Part shown: positions 7,344-16,551 of the stretch, one piece after another
Layout of the letters: the number at the start of each line of letters is the position of its first letter
Numbering within the stretch: the first letter of the stretch is position 1
Made by a program: the position numbers and the translations under genes
Assembly: GCA_030602885.1 (NCBI GenBank)
Contig: JAUVYV010000011.1
Coordinates: 1 to 64,000, forward strand
Direction: 5' to 3'
Source of the DNA: Phycisphaerales bacterium
GTDB taxonomy: Bacteria; Planctomycetota; Phycisphaerae; Sedimentisphaerales; Anaerobacaceae
DNA: 64,000 nucleotides
Notes under the pieces: generated by a model
Told to the model about the DNA's origin: nothing
Database searches by the model: none
What the model saw: the letters and a program-made list of their open reading frames with translations, nothing else

Positions 7344-8487
7344 TCACACCTTGGAGCAGTCGTGTCAAGCTGTCAGCCGCCAACGAATATACCTCTTGTC
7401 GCGAAACCGATGTTGTCGTGCACCCTGTTAATAGCTTGCCTGAAAAGACTAACTCTTGCTCGGGCCAACGATATACAAGAACGGGAGCCACAAGCTCCTT
7501 ATCCCCCAATAATCTGGCTCCAAAGGCGGAGGTAGCGTACGGAGAAGGAGTAATCTCGAATATCATTTCACCCAATACAACTACTACTTGCACCGAAGAG
7601 AGCTGATTAGCTGACAAACCTTCGGGGATGAAAATACTAATCTCGCTGACAGCCAAACGACGCGTTGCCGCATCAAGCACCAAGACGCTATGGTTCAGAT
7701 TGGGCATGATCCCAACAGCGTGATCTTCCGTCATTGCTGCCTCAAAGTCTTCGTGGGTGAACAGACTTGATGCCTCGGCAATCACCTGCGCAAAAGTCTC
7801 TGTTCGCTGGTGGATAAAGGCAAGGTCACGAGCCCTCATCATTGCGGGTATCCATATGGGTGCGAAAACCAAGCCAGGAGCCAGCCCCGCAATGATGCAA
7901 TTTTTCCATCGAAATTCCTTGCACTTGAAAATAACATACAAGCTCCCTACGACAGCCACGAGCGAGCCAATACCCCATACGAACTCAGGAAAACCTAGTG
8001 GACCAGCCACAAGAGCAACAGCGGTTGCGATGATTACAGCGATGAGTTCGCCAGTGAATGTTTTCGCTTCCTGACGCCCGGTCTTGCGGCTGGCCATTTT
8101 AGATAACAGGGCGCCACCAATCAAGAAGACCGCTGAGGTCATGATCATCGCAAAAAACATGCCACTTAGGGGTTGATTGCTTAGACGCTGGGGCCGTAAG
8201 TAGGATCCGATAGCAATGCATACTACGCAAATCATCATCAACCCGCCAAACAAAGACAGCACTATGAAACCAATGCGAAGCAACCGCCAGAGCAGTGGAG
8301 CCTTGGGTTTTATGGCTGTTGATGTTTTTTCTACCTGCTGCGGCAGATTCTCGCCCCGCTCAAGAAGAATCAGTTTCACGGCTTCAAAGGCATCATTAGA
8401 CAATTCCTCTCGGTCGTTCTTTATCCAGATGGATAGAAGTTCATCGGTGGTTTTCTGTTCCATGTGTTTCTTAATTTCTGCGATCAT
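7339..8487 (-). CDS. Polytopic membrane protein with an extracytoplasmic or soluble C-terminal domain
   Basis: About 382 residues. The N-terminal 40 residues (TTDELLSIWIKNDREELS, then ILLERGENLP) match a short helical motif that recurs at the front of many uncharacterised bacterial membrane proteins. Five or so hydrophobic segments follow (about residues 65-90, 108-130, 145-165, 172-190, 200-220), then a soluble domain of about 160 residues. The ATG at 8487 was preferred over a TTG at 8529; neither has a strong ribosome binding site, so the start is uncertain. It lies alone between two repeat clusters, with its 3' end touching the tandem array. Function unknown. Confidence 0.6.
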   Translation of the reverse strand: MIAEIKKHMEQKTTDELLSIWIKNDREELSNDAFEAVKLILLERGENLPQQVEKTSTAIKPKAPLLWRLLRIGFIVLSLFGGLMMICVVCIAIGSYLRPQRLSNQPLSGMFFAMIMTSAVFLIGGALLSKMASRKTGRQEAKTFTGELIAVIIATAVALVAGPLGFPEFVWGIGSLVAVVGSLYVIFKCKEFRWKNCIIAGLAPGLVFAPIWIPAMMRARDLAFIHQRTETFAQVIAEASSLFTHEDFEAAMTEDHAVGIMPNLNHSVLVLDAATRRLAVSEISIFIPEGLSANQLSSVQVVVVLGEMIFEITPSPYATSAFGARLLGDKELVAPVLVYRWPEQELVFSGKLLTGCTTTSVSRQEVYSLAADSLTRLLQGVN

Positions 8488-8747
8488 TTTAGTATTCACT
8501 GGCTTGACTCCAATTTGTATAGCTAACAATTATCATGATTTTTACGTGACCATCCTGTCTCCCTCACAGCAACACCATTACCGTATTACTCGCTTGTCCT
8601 TCGCTGGTTTTATTTACCGCAATAACACGATACTTGCCTGTGCGTGACCGCACGCAGACAGGTTCGAGTTCTATTTTTTCCGGCTGGTCTCCTAGGAAGT
8701 CCTTAGGACAACTAAGGTTGTTTCTGTTTATGATATAAACCATATTT

Positions 8748-8847
8748 ACCACGAAGAACGCGAAGCTCGCGAAGTTAAAGTTAAAGAATCAAATATCTTT
8801 TCGTGTTTTTCTCCACAGAATGCCTTACGGCAGTGCACTTCGTGGTT
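8748..8847 (+). repeat. 100-bp MITE-like element, copy 2
   Basis: The second copy of the element at 6913-7012, again bounded by ACCACGAAG and CTTCGTGGTT. It is intergenic, upstream of the sigma54-type promoter region. Confidence 0.85.
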
Positions 8848-9154
8848 AGTAAACCTTTATTGTCATAAAGTAACCCATCTCAGCGGAAAAATCAAATCGC
8901 TTTTTGCTCACATCAGCTTGCTTGACGCTGCTCATTTTGAATTCTCAACACAGGGTAAATTCGCCCCGGTGGTTCAAAATCCCCCGCCGACTCCCGCCAT
9001 CCTGCTTAGGCAGAGCGTCGTCACAAGCGTAACCTCAGCAAAAAGATTGTTTCGTGAAAATCCCCCATTTTTTCCCAATCAGGCCTGTAATTCTCTTTTA
9101 GCATGCGGCGGCCGGCCGGCCGTAAACCTCTGTTGGTTTGCGTTGAGCAGCGAC

Positions 9155-9170
9155 AGGCACAGTTTTTGCA
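9155..9170 (+). promoter_or_regulatory. Sigma54-type -24/-12 promoter
   Basis: AGGCAC, five bases, then TTGCA matches the sigma54 consensus (TGGCAC-N5-TTGCA) at all but one position, with exact spacing. Start of transcription would fall near 9182, about 30 bp before the first gene at 9211. A palindromic CGGCCGGCCGGCCG near 9108-9121 lies upstream. No gene is visible in 8848-9210. The sigma54 activator at 5573-6943 is the nearest candidate regulator. Confidence 0.6.
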
Positions 9171-9210
9171 ATACGGTGTGCGGTACAAAGGCAAATTTAA
9201 GGAATAGGTT

Positions 9211-9504
9211 ATGTCAGGCGATACTATACATCGCGGTTTATGCTCAACGTGTAAACATGCTTTGACTTGCACATTTCCACGAGATAGCCAAAGGCCGGCG
9301 TTTTATTGTGAAGAATTTGAAGTTGAGAGTGCTCCTGCCGGGAAGACTGCCGCAGAGGACACGCCGCAGTCGGCGGCATCTTACATCGCCGCCGCGGAAG
9401 AGTCCGCCGGACTAACAGGGCTGTGCAGCGACTGTGAAAATCGCCAAACCTGTGTCTTTCCAAGACCCGAAGGCGGTGTCTGGCATTGCGAGGAGTACCA
9501 ATAG
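9211..9504 (+). CDS. Small protein with two tandem Cys4 repeats
   Basis: A 97-residue protein consisting of two copies of one module, about residues 8-36 and 68-97. Each has Leu-Cys-x2-Cys, a third Cys five or six residues later, a FPR motif and a final Cys before Glu-Glu-Phe/Tyr. The pattern suggests two small zinc- or iron-sulfur-binding knuckles joined by an alanine-rich linker. AAGGAATAGG precedes the ATG. It is the first gene after the sigma54-type site and ends 1 bp before the NuoE-like start, so it is probably an accessory or electron-transfer partner of the complex. No named family assigned. Confidence 0.7.
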   Translation: MSGDTIHRGLCSTCKHALTCTFPRDSQRPAFYCEEFEVESAPAGKTAAEDTPQSAASYIAAAEESAGLTGLCSDCENRQTCVFPRPEGGVWHCEEYQ

Positions 9505-9505
9505 G

Positions 9506-10393
9506 ATGGAAGCAAACAGAGCTATCTCGAACGAAGAGAATATCTGTGCGGAAAAAGAAGTAGATTTGAAAGGTATTTTAAGAATCCTGGAAAAGCAAGA
9601 GGGGCGAGGCGGGCTTATCGCCATCCTCGAAGAAATCCAGGCGGAATACGGCTATCTTCCTGAAAAGGCCCTCAGAATAGTAAGCGATAGAACCCGGCGC
9701 TCTCTGGTTGATGTATATGGTGTGGCGACGTTCTATCGTTCGTTCAGCTTGAAGCCAAGGGGAAAGAACCTTGTCTGTGCGTGCGTTGGGACAGCCTGCC
9801 ACGTGCGAGGCGCACCAAGAATTGTCGAAGAGCTGGAGCAGCAGCTCGGAATCAAGGCCGGAGAAACAACTGCCGATAAGGAATTTACATTAGAGACGGT
9901 AAATTGTCTGGGGGCATGCGCGCTCGGGCCGGTTGTTGTTATCGACGGCCACTACTTCTCAAAGGTCAGGAAATCGAGGATTAGTCAACTATTAGATGAA
10001 GCTCGAAGAGGATTCGACAAGGCCCAGCCGGGCAAGGACAAGCGGATTTTTCCCATCGATGTGAGCTGTCCCCATTGTAATCACAGTCTGATGGACGAGA
10101 CCTTTGCCATTGACGGCTACCCGTCAATCAAAATAAATGTCTCCTTTGACCACGCGGATGGCTGGCTGCGGCTGTCCTGTCTGTATGGTAGTTACAATTT
10201 TTCAACGGAGCCGGATATCGGCGTGGACACCGTGGTGAGATTCCATTGTCCGCATTGTCGGGTAGAGCTGCCCAGCACGTCCGACTGTTCAATGTGCAGT
10301 GCACCAATGGTGCCCATGCTCGTCCGTGGCGGGGGCATAGTGCAGATTTGTTCGCGCCGCGGGTGTAGAAACCATATGCTGGACTTGCTTTGA
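9506..10393 (+). CDS. NuoE/HndA-like [2Fe-2S] subunit with a C-terminal zinc-ribbon-like extension
   Basis: About 295 residues. The first 165 are a NuoE/HndA thioredoxin-like [2Fe-2S] protein with cluster ligands in CVGTAC and, later, in NCLGAC. The last 110 or so residues are not part of standard NuoE. They carry several Cys pairs (CPHCNH, CPHCR, CSMC, CSRRGC), suggesting one or two zinc ribbons. Start at 9506 was chosen because the longer frame from 9434 would overlap the upstream gene by 70 bp. It transfers electrons between the flavin subunit and partners in the cytoplasm. It is part of the operon 9211-15993. Confidence 0.85.
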   Translation: MEANRAISNEENICAEKEVDLKGILRILEKQEGRGGLIAILEEIQAEYGYLPEKALRIVSDRTRRSLVDVYGVATFYRSFSLKPRGKNLVCACVGTACHVRGAPRIVEELEQQLGIKAGETTADKEFTLETVNCLGACALGPVVVIDGHYFSKVRKSRISQLLDEARRGFDKAQPGKDKRIFPIDVSCPHCNHSLMDETFAIDGYPSIKINVSFDHADGWLRLSCLYGSYNFSTEPDIGVDTVVRFHCPHCRVELPSTSDCSMCSAPMVPMLVRGGGIVQICSRRGCRNHMLDLL

Positions 10394-10445
10394 CCGAAAG
10401 GATTTGAAGGAGACTGCCCGTTTAATGTGAGGGCTTCCAAGAGGT

Positions 10446-13400
10446 ATGGCGATGCTAAGATTATCTTCTGTGAATCAGTTGGAAGAATTACGTAAGGCGC
10501 TTTCTGCTGCCGTTGATGAAAACACACCCTGCATAGTTATTCCGACAGGGACGTGTGGTCAGGCCAGCGGGGCCGGCGACCTTATCCGTGTAGCCAAACG
10601 CGAGATTCTGGCAAACGGCCTGACCAGGAAGGTGCGTCTCCGCATTACCGGCTGTCACGGTTTCTGCCAGATGGAGCCTTCCGTACTTGTCGAGCCCGGC
10701 CGGGTGTTTTACCCCAGAGTCGGCCTTCGAGAGATGGAACGCATCGTCCATGCCGCCGCAAAAGACAAAGTGCTTACTGATATTCTCTTCATGGATATGG
10801 AAACCGGCAAGCCCGTGGAAAAGCAGGATGACATACCATTCTTTAGCAAACAGGTGCGCAGGCTTCTTTCCTGGAACGAGAAGGTAGATCCTATCCGCAT
10901 TTATGATTACATCAAAGCGGGCGGATATTCGGTGTTGGCGAAAGTATTTGCCGCTGCTTACCCCAGTTGGGTAGTGGAAGAAGTCAAACGTTCAGGATTG
11001 AGAGGCCGCGGCGGGGGCGGTTTCCCCACAGGTTTGAAATGGGAATTGTTAGCTAAGCAATCCGGTAACGGCGGCAAGTTTCTCGTGTGCAACGCGGACG
11101 AGGGCGACCCCGGCGCCTATATGGACCGCAGCGTGCTCGAGGGAAACCCACACAGCATCATCGAAGGAATGATAATTGGCGCCTACGGGACAGGGGCTAC
11201 GGAAGGTATAGTCTATGTCCGCAAAGAATACCCACTCGCAATAAGACATCTTGATGTTGCCCTCCGGCAGGCTCGCGACCTCGGTCTTCTGGGTGAAAAC
11301 ATTCTCGGCACAAGTTTTTCATTCGATATTGGGCTGGTCAAGGGCGCCGGCGCATTTGTGTGTGGTGAGGAGACGGCGCTGATACGCTCCGTCGAAGGAA
11401 AGATGGGAGAGCCGCGTCAGCGGCCGCCGTTCCCCGTACAGAAAGGCATCAACGGCAGGCCTACGGCTATTAACAACGTTGAAACCTGGGCCAATATCCC
11501 CCTGATTTTCAGGCGTGGGGCCGAGGAGTTTGCAAAGATCGGCACTGGGAACAATTCCGGCACGAAGATATTCAGTCTCGTCGGCAAAATCAAGAATACC
11601 GGCCTCGTCGAAGTACCGATGGGAATGAGCATCAAGGAAATCGTTTATGACATCGGCGGCGGCCCGGTGGGCAAGGCCAAAATAAAGGCGGTTCAGACAG
11701 GTGGGCCATCCGGGGGATGCATTCCTTCCGACATGTTTGATTTGCCGGTTGACTATGACAGCTTAGCCGAAGCCGGCTCCATAATGGGCTCCGGCGGCAT
11801 GATTGTTATGGATGACAACACCTGTATGGTGGATGTCGCCAAATATTTTATGAATTTTCTGAAGGATGAGTCGTGCGGCAAATGTTTCACCTGCCGAAAG
11901 GGCACGCAACGGATGTACGAGATTCTCGACGACATCTCGAGAGGTAACGGAACGCCTGAGCACTTGGAGCTTCTCAAGGAATTAGCGGATGCGGTGAAGG
12001 ACACCACGATGTGCGGCCTCGGGCAGACGGCTTCAAATCCTGTTCTAAGCACCCTGCGTTACTTCCGTGATGAATACCACCGGCATGTGATTGACAAGAA
12101 GTGCGGCGCCTTCGTGTGCAAAGACCTGGTGGGTGCTTCCTGCCAGGCCGGCTGCCCACTGGACACCGAGGTCTGGCGCTATGTCGCCTTGATAGGGAAG
12201 GGTAAGTACGAAGAGGCCTACAAAGTTATCAGGGAGGTCAATCCGTTCCCATCGGTTTGTGCGCGAGTTTGTGGTCGCAAGTGCGAAACAAGATGCAACC
12301 TCGCTGTCAGCGGGGGGCAAGCTATTGCCATCCGAGCGTTGAAGAGATTTATCACAGACCGTGTTGACCCGGCGGTTTATAAACCTGTCAGAGTTCCACG
12401 CCGGGCCAAGGATTCTCACAGAGTAGCTGTTGTGGGCTCAGGGCCTGCCGGTCTTTCGGCGGCCCATTATCTTTCTCTGCTTGGCTACAAAGTGACGCTC
12501 GTTGAAGCGGCCGATGAGCCGGGCGGAATGCTTACAAGCTGCATTCCGGCTTATCGGCTCCCTCGATATGTGGCAGAGAAGGAAATAGAATCACTGCTCG
12601 ATGAAAACATCACGCTCAGGTGCGGGACTGCCCTGGGCAAGGACGTAACCATCGACGAACTTTTCAAGGATGGTTTCAAGGCGGTCTTCCTGGCAATAGG
12701 GGCAGACAAGAGCTGGCGTTTGGGGCTTGAAGGAGAAGACACCGAAGGAGTTTTCTCATCAATGCAATTCCTCAAGGCCTTTAATCTGAGAGGCGAGGAG
12801 ATGGCAAGGGGGCACGTTGGTATCGTTGGGGGCGGCAATTCCGCCGTGGATGCCGCAAGAGTGGCTATTCGTCAGAAAAAAGTCAAAAGTGTAACGCTGC
12901 TCTACCGGCGTACCTCCCAGGAGATGCCTGCTTACGCCGAAGAAGTTGAAGCAGCTATAGAGGAAGGCATAAGGCTTGAAACACTGGTCTCGCCGACAAG
13001 CATACGTTATATCAGAGCTGCCGAGGCCGAGGGTGTGAAAGTCGAAACATTTGTCCAGCCGGTGAAGATAGATGCGAAAAACGGACGCCTGGCCGATATC
13101 AAGTGCATAAGAAACAAACTGGGTGATGTTGACTCAAGCGGGAGACGCAAACCAGTGCCCATACCCGGCACTGAGTTCACTATTGCGCTGGATACCTTGA
13201 TAGTAGCCATCGGCGAACGCCCGGACAGCGATTGCCTTGCTTCTATGGGATTGGAGCTTGACAAGGGCGGCAGATTGAGGGTCGATGCGAAGACTCTTGG
13301 CGCTAATCGCAAAGGAGTGTTCGCCGGAGGAGACTTAGTGACGGGTCCTAATACTGTTGTCGATGCTATTGCAGCAGGCAGAAATGCGGCGGCGGTCATA

Positions 13401-13694
13401 GACCGCTACCTTCGCGGCAAGGAGCTCAGGGAGCCGCCGCAGGTAAAACTACCAAAATTCTTCATAGAGCCCGCTGCCGTCAGTGACGAGGGGTTTGAGG
13501 ATGCAGCGAGAGTGGAGCCGGCTGCTCTGCCCGCCAAGTCGAGGAGAAAGAATTTTGCGGAAGTGGAGACGGCGTTTTCTGTAGAAGAAGCGAGTCGCGA
13601 GGCCCGAAGATGTCTGAGGTGCGACCTGGAGTTCACGCGGCCTAAAGAGGATAAAGAAGCCAAATGCGCGGCGCCTGGGGAGAAATCAGCATGA
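10446..13694 (+). CDS. NuoF-like NADH:FMN subunit fused to a GltD/NfnB-like NAD(P)H oxidoreductase
   Basis: A 1082-residue fusion. Residues 1-115 form a thioredoxin-like [2Fe-2S] domain (GTCGQASG, GCHGFCQ). Residues about 150-545 are NuoF/HndC, with RGRGGGGFPTGLKW and NADEGDPGAY for FMN/NADH and a [4Fe-4S] motif SCGKCFTCRKG. From about 552 begins a GltD-type module: a double-cluster ferredoxin domain (CQAGCP, CARVCGRKCETRC), an FAD fingerprint VVGSGPAGLS near 660 and an NAD(P)H fingerprint IVGGGNSAVD near 790. A C-terminal CLRCD motif may bind another cluster. Joining an NADH site with an NfnB/GltD-type site recalls Sporomusa-type (Stn) bifurcating transhydrogenases. The actual substrates are inferred. 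Confidence 0.9.
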   Translation: MAMLRLSSVNQLEELRKALSAAVDENTPCIVIPTGTCGQASGAGDLIRVAKREILANGLTRKVRLRITGCHGFCQMEPSVLVEPGRVFYPRVGLREMERIVHAAAKDKVLTDILFMDMETGKPVEKQDDIPFFSKQVRRLLSWNEKVDPIRIYDYIKAGGYSVLAKVFAAAYPSWVVEEVKRSGLRGRGGGGFPTGLKWELLAKQSGNGGKFLVCNADEGDPGAYMDRSVLEGNPHSIIEGMIIGAYGTGATEGIVYVRKEYPLAIRHLDVALRQARDLGLLGENILGTSFSFDIGLVKGAGAFVCGEETALIRSVEGKMGEPRQRPPFPVQKGINGRPTAINNVETWANIPLIFRRGAEEFAKIGTGNNSGTKIFSLVGKIKNTGLVEVPMGMSIKEIVYDIGGGPVGKAKIKAVQTGGPSGGCIPSDMFDLPVDYDSLAEAGSIMGSGGMIVMDDNTCMVDVAKYFMNFLKDESCGKCFTCRKGTQRMYEILDDISRGNGTPEHLELLKELADAVKDTTMCGLGQTASNPVLSTLRYFRDEYHRHVIDKKCGAFVCKDLVGASCQAGCPLDTEVWRYVALIGKGKYEEAYKVIREVNPFPSVCARVCGRKCETRCNLAVSGGQAIAIRALKRFITDRVDPAVYKPVRVPRRAKDSHRVAVVGSGPAGLSAAHYLSLLGYKVTLVEAADEPGGMLTSCIPAYRLPRYVAEKEIESLLDENITLRCGTALGKDVTIDELFKDGFKAVFLAIGADKSWRLGLEGEDTEGVFSSMQFLKAFNLRGEEMARGHVGIVGGGNSAVDAARVAIRQKKVKSVTLLYRRTSQEMPAYAEEVEAAIEEGIRLETLVSPTSIRYIRAAEAEGVKVETFVQPVKIDAKNGRLADIKCIRNKLGDVDSSGRRKPVPIPGTEFTIALDTLIVAIGERPDSDCLASMGLELDKGGRLRVDAKTLGANRKGVFAGGDLVTGPNTVVDAIAAGRNAAAVIDRYLRGKELREPPQVKLPKFFIEPAAVSDEGFEDAARVEPAALPAKSRRKNFAEVETAFSVEEASREARRCLRCDLEFTRPKEDKEAKCAAPGEKSA

Positions 13695-14380
13695 TTACTT
13701 TGAGGATAAATGGTTTGGATGTTTCCGTCGAAGAAGGCACTACGCTGCTGGAGGCCGCAAGGTTTTTTGGTTTTCCGATTCCAACTCTTTGTTATATGGA
13801 GGGATTGTCGCCTTATGGGGCGTGTCGGCTCTGTGTGGTGGAGATTGGTGAAGGACCGAGCGCAAAATTGGTTTCCTCATGTACCTATCCAGCCGAGGAA
13901 GGTCTCAAGGTGCGCACGGCATCGGCGAGGGTGCTAAGGGCGCGCAGAATGGTGCTTGAACTGCTGCTGGCTTCCTGTCCTCAGTCCAAGACGATTCAGG
14001 ACCTTGCTTCCGCACACGATATTCGGCAGCAGCGCTTCAGGCAGGAGTATGAGGATTGTATTCTTTGCGGCTTGTGCGTGCGGATGTGCGAGGAGCAAAT
14101 GATGGCCAAGGCCATCGGCTTCCGCAACCGCGGTGAAAAAAGGGATATCGGCACGCCGTTTGACGTCCAATCGGATGTTTGCCGGCTGTGTGGCGGCTGC
14201 ATCTATGTCTGCCCCGCCTGCCAGCTCCGCTGCACCTACACCGAGCCGGAAAAAGCAATCTGTGGCGGCTGTGCCAATCTAATCCCGCCTTGCTTAGAAA
14301 AGGAACAGTTTGACGATATGATGTGCTACATGAATCCCTGTGTAGCGTGCGAGATTGACAAGAAATTCGAGAAGAAGTAG
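13691..14380 (+). CDS. NuoG N-terminal-like iron-sulfur subunit (HoxU/HndD-N type)
   Basis: About 229 residues. An N-terminal [2Fe-2S] ferredoxin fold (ligands in CYMEGLSPYGACRLC and SSC) is followed by a NuoG-type helical linker and a two-cluster [4Fe-4S] ferredoxin region (CILCGLCVRMC, CRLCGGCIYVC). The final 45 residues hold extra cysteines (CGGC, CVACE) that might ligate one more cluster. It lacks the large molybdopterin or H-cluster domain, so it is an electron wire only. The ATG overlaps the upstream TGA (ATGA) and follows GGGGAG, supporting translational coupling and this start over the longer frame from 13664. Confidence 0.85.
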   Translation: MITLRINGLDVSVEEGTTLLEAARFFGFPIPTLCYMEGLSPYGACRLCVVEIGEGPSAKLVSSCTYPAEEGLKVRTASARVLRARRMVLELLLASCPQSKTIQDLASAHDIRQQRFRQEYEDCILCGLCVRMCEEQMMAKAIGFRNRGEKRDIGTPFDVQSDVCRLCGGCIYVCPACQLRCTYTEPEKAICGGCANLIPPCLEKEQFDDMMCYMNPCVACEIDKKFEKK

Positions 14381-14403
14381 TAACACGAAAGGAGCCAAAT
14401 ACA

Positions 14404-15993
14404 ATGTCAGTGACCTTATCGAAGATAAATGCCTCGGCAGCAACTTTGACGAAGAACAGGACGGAAGGTTCAGTCGTGCCCGCCTCGGGTATGTGTGCGA
14501 CCTGTGTGGACGGGTGCATCGGAATGTGCGAAATCGGCAAGAGCGCCTACCGGGGTCATGAGGTCATTTATCCCCAGCCATTCGGGGTGGTGACGACCGC
14601 TGCGGAGAAAACCTATCCCATCGACTATTCCCACTTTAATATCATGGGGACCGCGGTTGGTGCGCATGGCATTGAGGCGGACAGTGACAAGGCCATTTTT
14701 CCCGCCGTCGATTTGGAAGTCACTTTCGGGCATGATAACGGGATAAAGTTTTGCTGTCCGTGGGGCATCCCCGGCATCGGTTCGACGAATATTGCCAAAA
14801 ACAACTGGGAAGGTCTGGCCATTGGCTCTGCCCTGGCGGGAACAGGACTTACCATTGGTGAGAACGTTGTTGGAATGGACCCTGAAGCTGTCATCAAGAA
14901 CGGTCGGGTAGTTGATACGGTTGATCTTAAGCGGCGGGTCAAACTCTATAAAGACCACCAACACGACGGCTACGGCGCCATCGTTGTGCAGGCAAACATC
15001 GAGGATACCCGATTAGGCGTGCAGGAATATGCAATTGAAAAACTCGGTGTCGAATGTGTGGAGCTAAAATGGGGCCAGGGCGCAAAGGACATCGGCGGTG
15101 AAGTGAAAATCAGAGAGCTCCCAAAGGCCCAACTGCTGTATGAGCGGGGCTACGTAATACTGCCAAACCCCACCGATCCGGATGTTATCAGGGCTTTCGA
15201 GCAGGGCGCATTCAAGGAGTTTGAGCGACATTCACGGGTAGGAATGGTGACAGAGGAGTCATTCGCCAAGAGAGTGGAGGAATTGCGCAGCGCCGGGGCC
15301 AAATATGTGTTTTTGAAAACCGGTGCTTATCGGCCCGCCGATCTTGCCAGGGCCGTTCTGTTTTCTTCCCGGTACAAAATCGATCTGCTAACGGTTGACG
15401 GTGCGGGCGGCGGCACCGGCATGAGCCCCTGGCGTATGATGAATGAATGGGGTGTCCCTCCCGTTTACCTGCATTCGCTTCTGTATGAGTACTCCAGGCG
15501 TCTTGCCGACAAAGGTGAGTATTTGCCTGCTTTGGCTGTGGCGGGCGGATTCGCCTTTGAAGACCAGATTTTCAAAGGACTTGCCTTGTGCGCACCGTTT
15601 GTCAAGCTGGTTGGTATGGCCCGAGCCCCTATCGCCGCGGCCATGGTCGGCAAGACAATCGGACGCACGATGGATGAGAACCAGATTCCCGTGTACATCG
15701 AGCGGTTCGGGAATTCAAAGAATGAAATCTTCGTTACCGCAAGCGCCTTGCGCAAAGAGCTCGGTGATGAGGAATTCGAAAAGCTCCCCACGGGAGCTCT
15801 GGGTCTCTATACTTATTATGAACGTCTTACCCAGGGCTTGCGTCAGCTAATGGCGGGCAGCCGGAAGTTTGCGATGGAGTATATAACACGCGACGACATA
15901 GCGGCTTTAACACCTGAGGCGGCACAGGTCAGTGGAATTCGATATATAATGGAAGTTGACCAGGGAAAAGTTGAGAGGATACTCAGCAGTTAA
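14404..15993 (+). CDS. FMN-binding glutamate synthase (GltB central domain)-like subunit
   Basis: A 529-residue protein of the archaeal/stand-alone GltB type, comprising the FMN/2-oxoglutarate barrel without the glutaminase domain. Diagnostic motifs are GAGGGTGMSPW near residue 340 and the phosphate-binding VAGGFAFED further on. A cysteine-rich N-terminus (CATCVDGCIGMCEIG) may hold an Fe-S cluster. It is last in the operon, 24 bp after the NuoG-like gene, so electrons from the Nuo/GltD-like subunits probably reach its FMN. The classical partner reaction would be reductive transfer of ammonia to 2-oxoglutarate, but with no glutaminase encoded here the real acceptor is unknown. Confidence 0.8.
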   Translation: MSVTLSKINASAATLTKNRTEGSVVPASGMCATCVDGCIGMCEIGKSAYRGHEVIYPQPFGVVTTAAEKTYPIDYSHFNIMGTAVGAHGIEADSDKAIFPAVDLEVTFGHDNGIKFCCPWGIPGIGSTNIAKNNWEGLAIGSALAGTGLTIGENVVGMDPEAVIKNGRVVDTVDLKRRVKLYKDHQHDGYGAIVVQANIEDTRLGVQEYAIEKLGVECVELKWGQGAKDIGGEVKIRELPKAQLLYERGYVILPNPTDPDVIRAFEQGAFKEFERHSRVGMVTEESFAKRVEELRSAGAKYVFLKTGAYRPADLARAVLFSSRYKIDLLTVDGAGGGTGMSPWRMMNEWGVPPVYLHSLLYEYSRRLADKGEYLPALAVAGGFAFEDQIFKGLALCAPFVKLVGMARAPIAAAMVGKTIGRTMDENQIPVYIERFGNSKNEIFVTASALRKELGDEEFEKLPTGALGLYTYYERLTQGLRQLMAGSRKFAMEYITRDDIAALTPEAAQVSGIRYIMEVDQGKVERILSS

Positions 15994-16225
15994 AATTAGT
16001 GTGGCTACCGGTTTTGCCGAGCCGATGCTGTTATCGGTATTGAATTGTGGTCTTAAAGTGGGGGCGGCGGCAGAGAGTAGAGAGTAGAGCAGGTGAACAG
16101 GTGAGAATATTGGGTCCCCTGTTGCTGGGCCATTGGAGGAGCAGTTCCTCTGCTGCAGGACCAAAGTAGCAATCTCCCGAGGACAAGCGGGGATCTGCGC
16201 TGTCCTCGACAGGCTCCGGCAGCTT

Positions 16226-16415
16226 GAAAATTGGGTTCGTTTTGGGTTTGATTGGGTTTGCTTTGGGTTTGTTTGGGCTGAAATTGGGTTTGAATTGGGT
16301 TTGTTTGGGTTTGCTTTTTTGCCGTTCGGAGGGGTGGATAATTTTCGTAAACCCTTTTTGCATAGAGGGTTAGGCTCATTGTGGGCCTTGCCAAAATTGG
16401 GTTTGTTTTGCATAA
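16226..16415. repeat. Degenerate tandem repeat of TTGGGTTT-type units
   Basis: Roughly a dozen irregularly spaced copies of TTGGGTTT or TTTGGGTTTG on the plus strand. On the minus strand they open three long overlapping frames rich in Asn, Pro, Lys and Gln, which are artefacts of the repeat. The rest of 15994-16550 shows no supported gene. Confidence 0.7.
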
Positions 16416-16551
16416 AAAGGTGTAAATTGCCAGCAAGTTAAGTTGGGCAATATAGGCGGTTTGTTTTTAGACACTGATTCACACTAATCCCCCTTCGGTA
16501 GGCACAAGTTTGCACGGATTTTTTACCGCCGAGTACGCTGAGAGCGCAGAG

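Noticed and set aside
14470-14964. Minus-strand frame inside the GltB-like gene
   Set aside because: Antisense shadow of a strongly supported coding region.
15907-16436. Minus-strand frames rich in Asn, Pro, Lys and Gln
   Set aside because: They follow the degenerate TTGGGTTT repeat in three frames at once; no ribosome binding site or domain.
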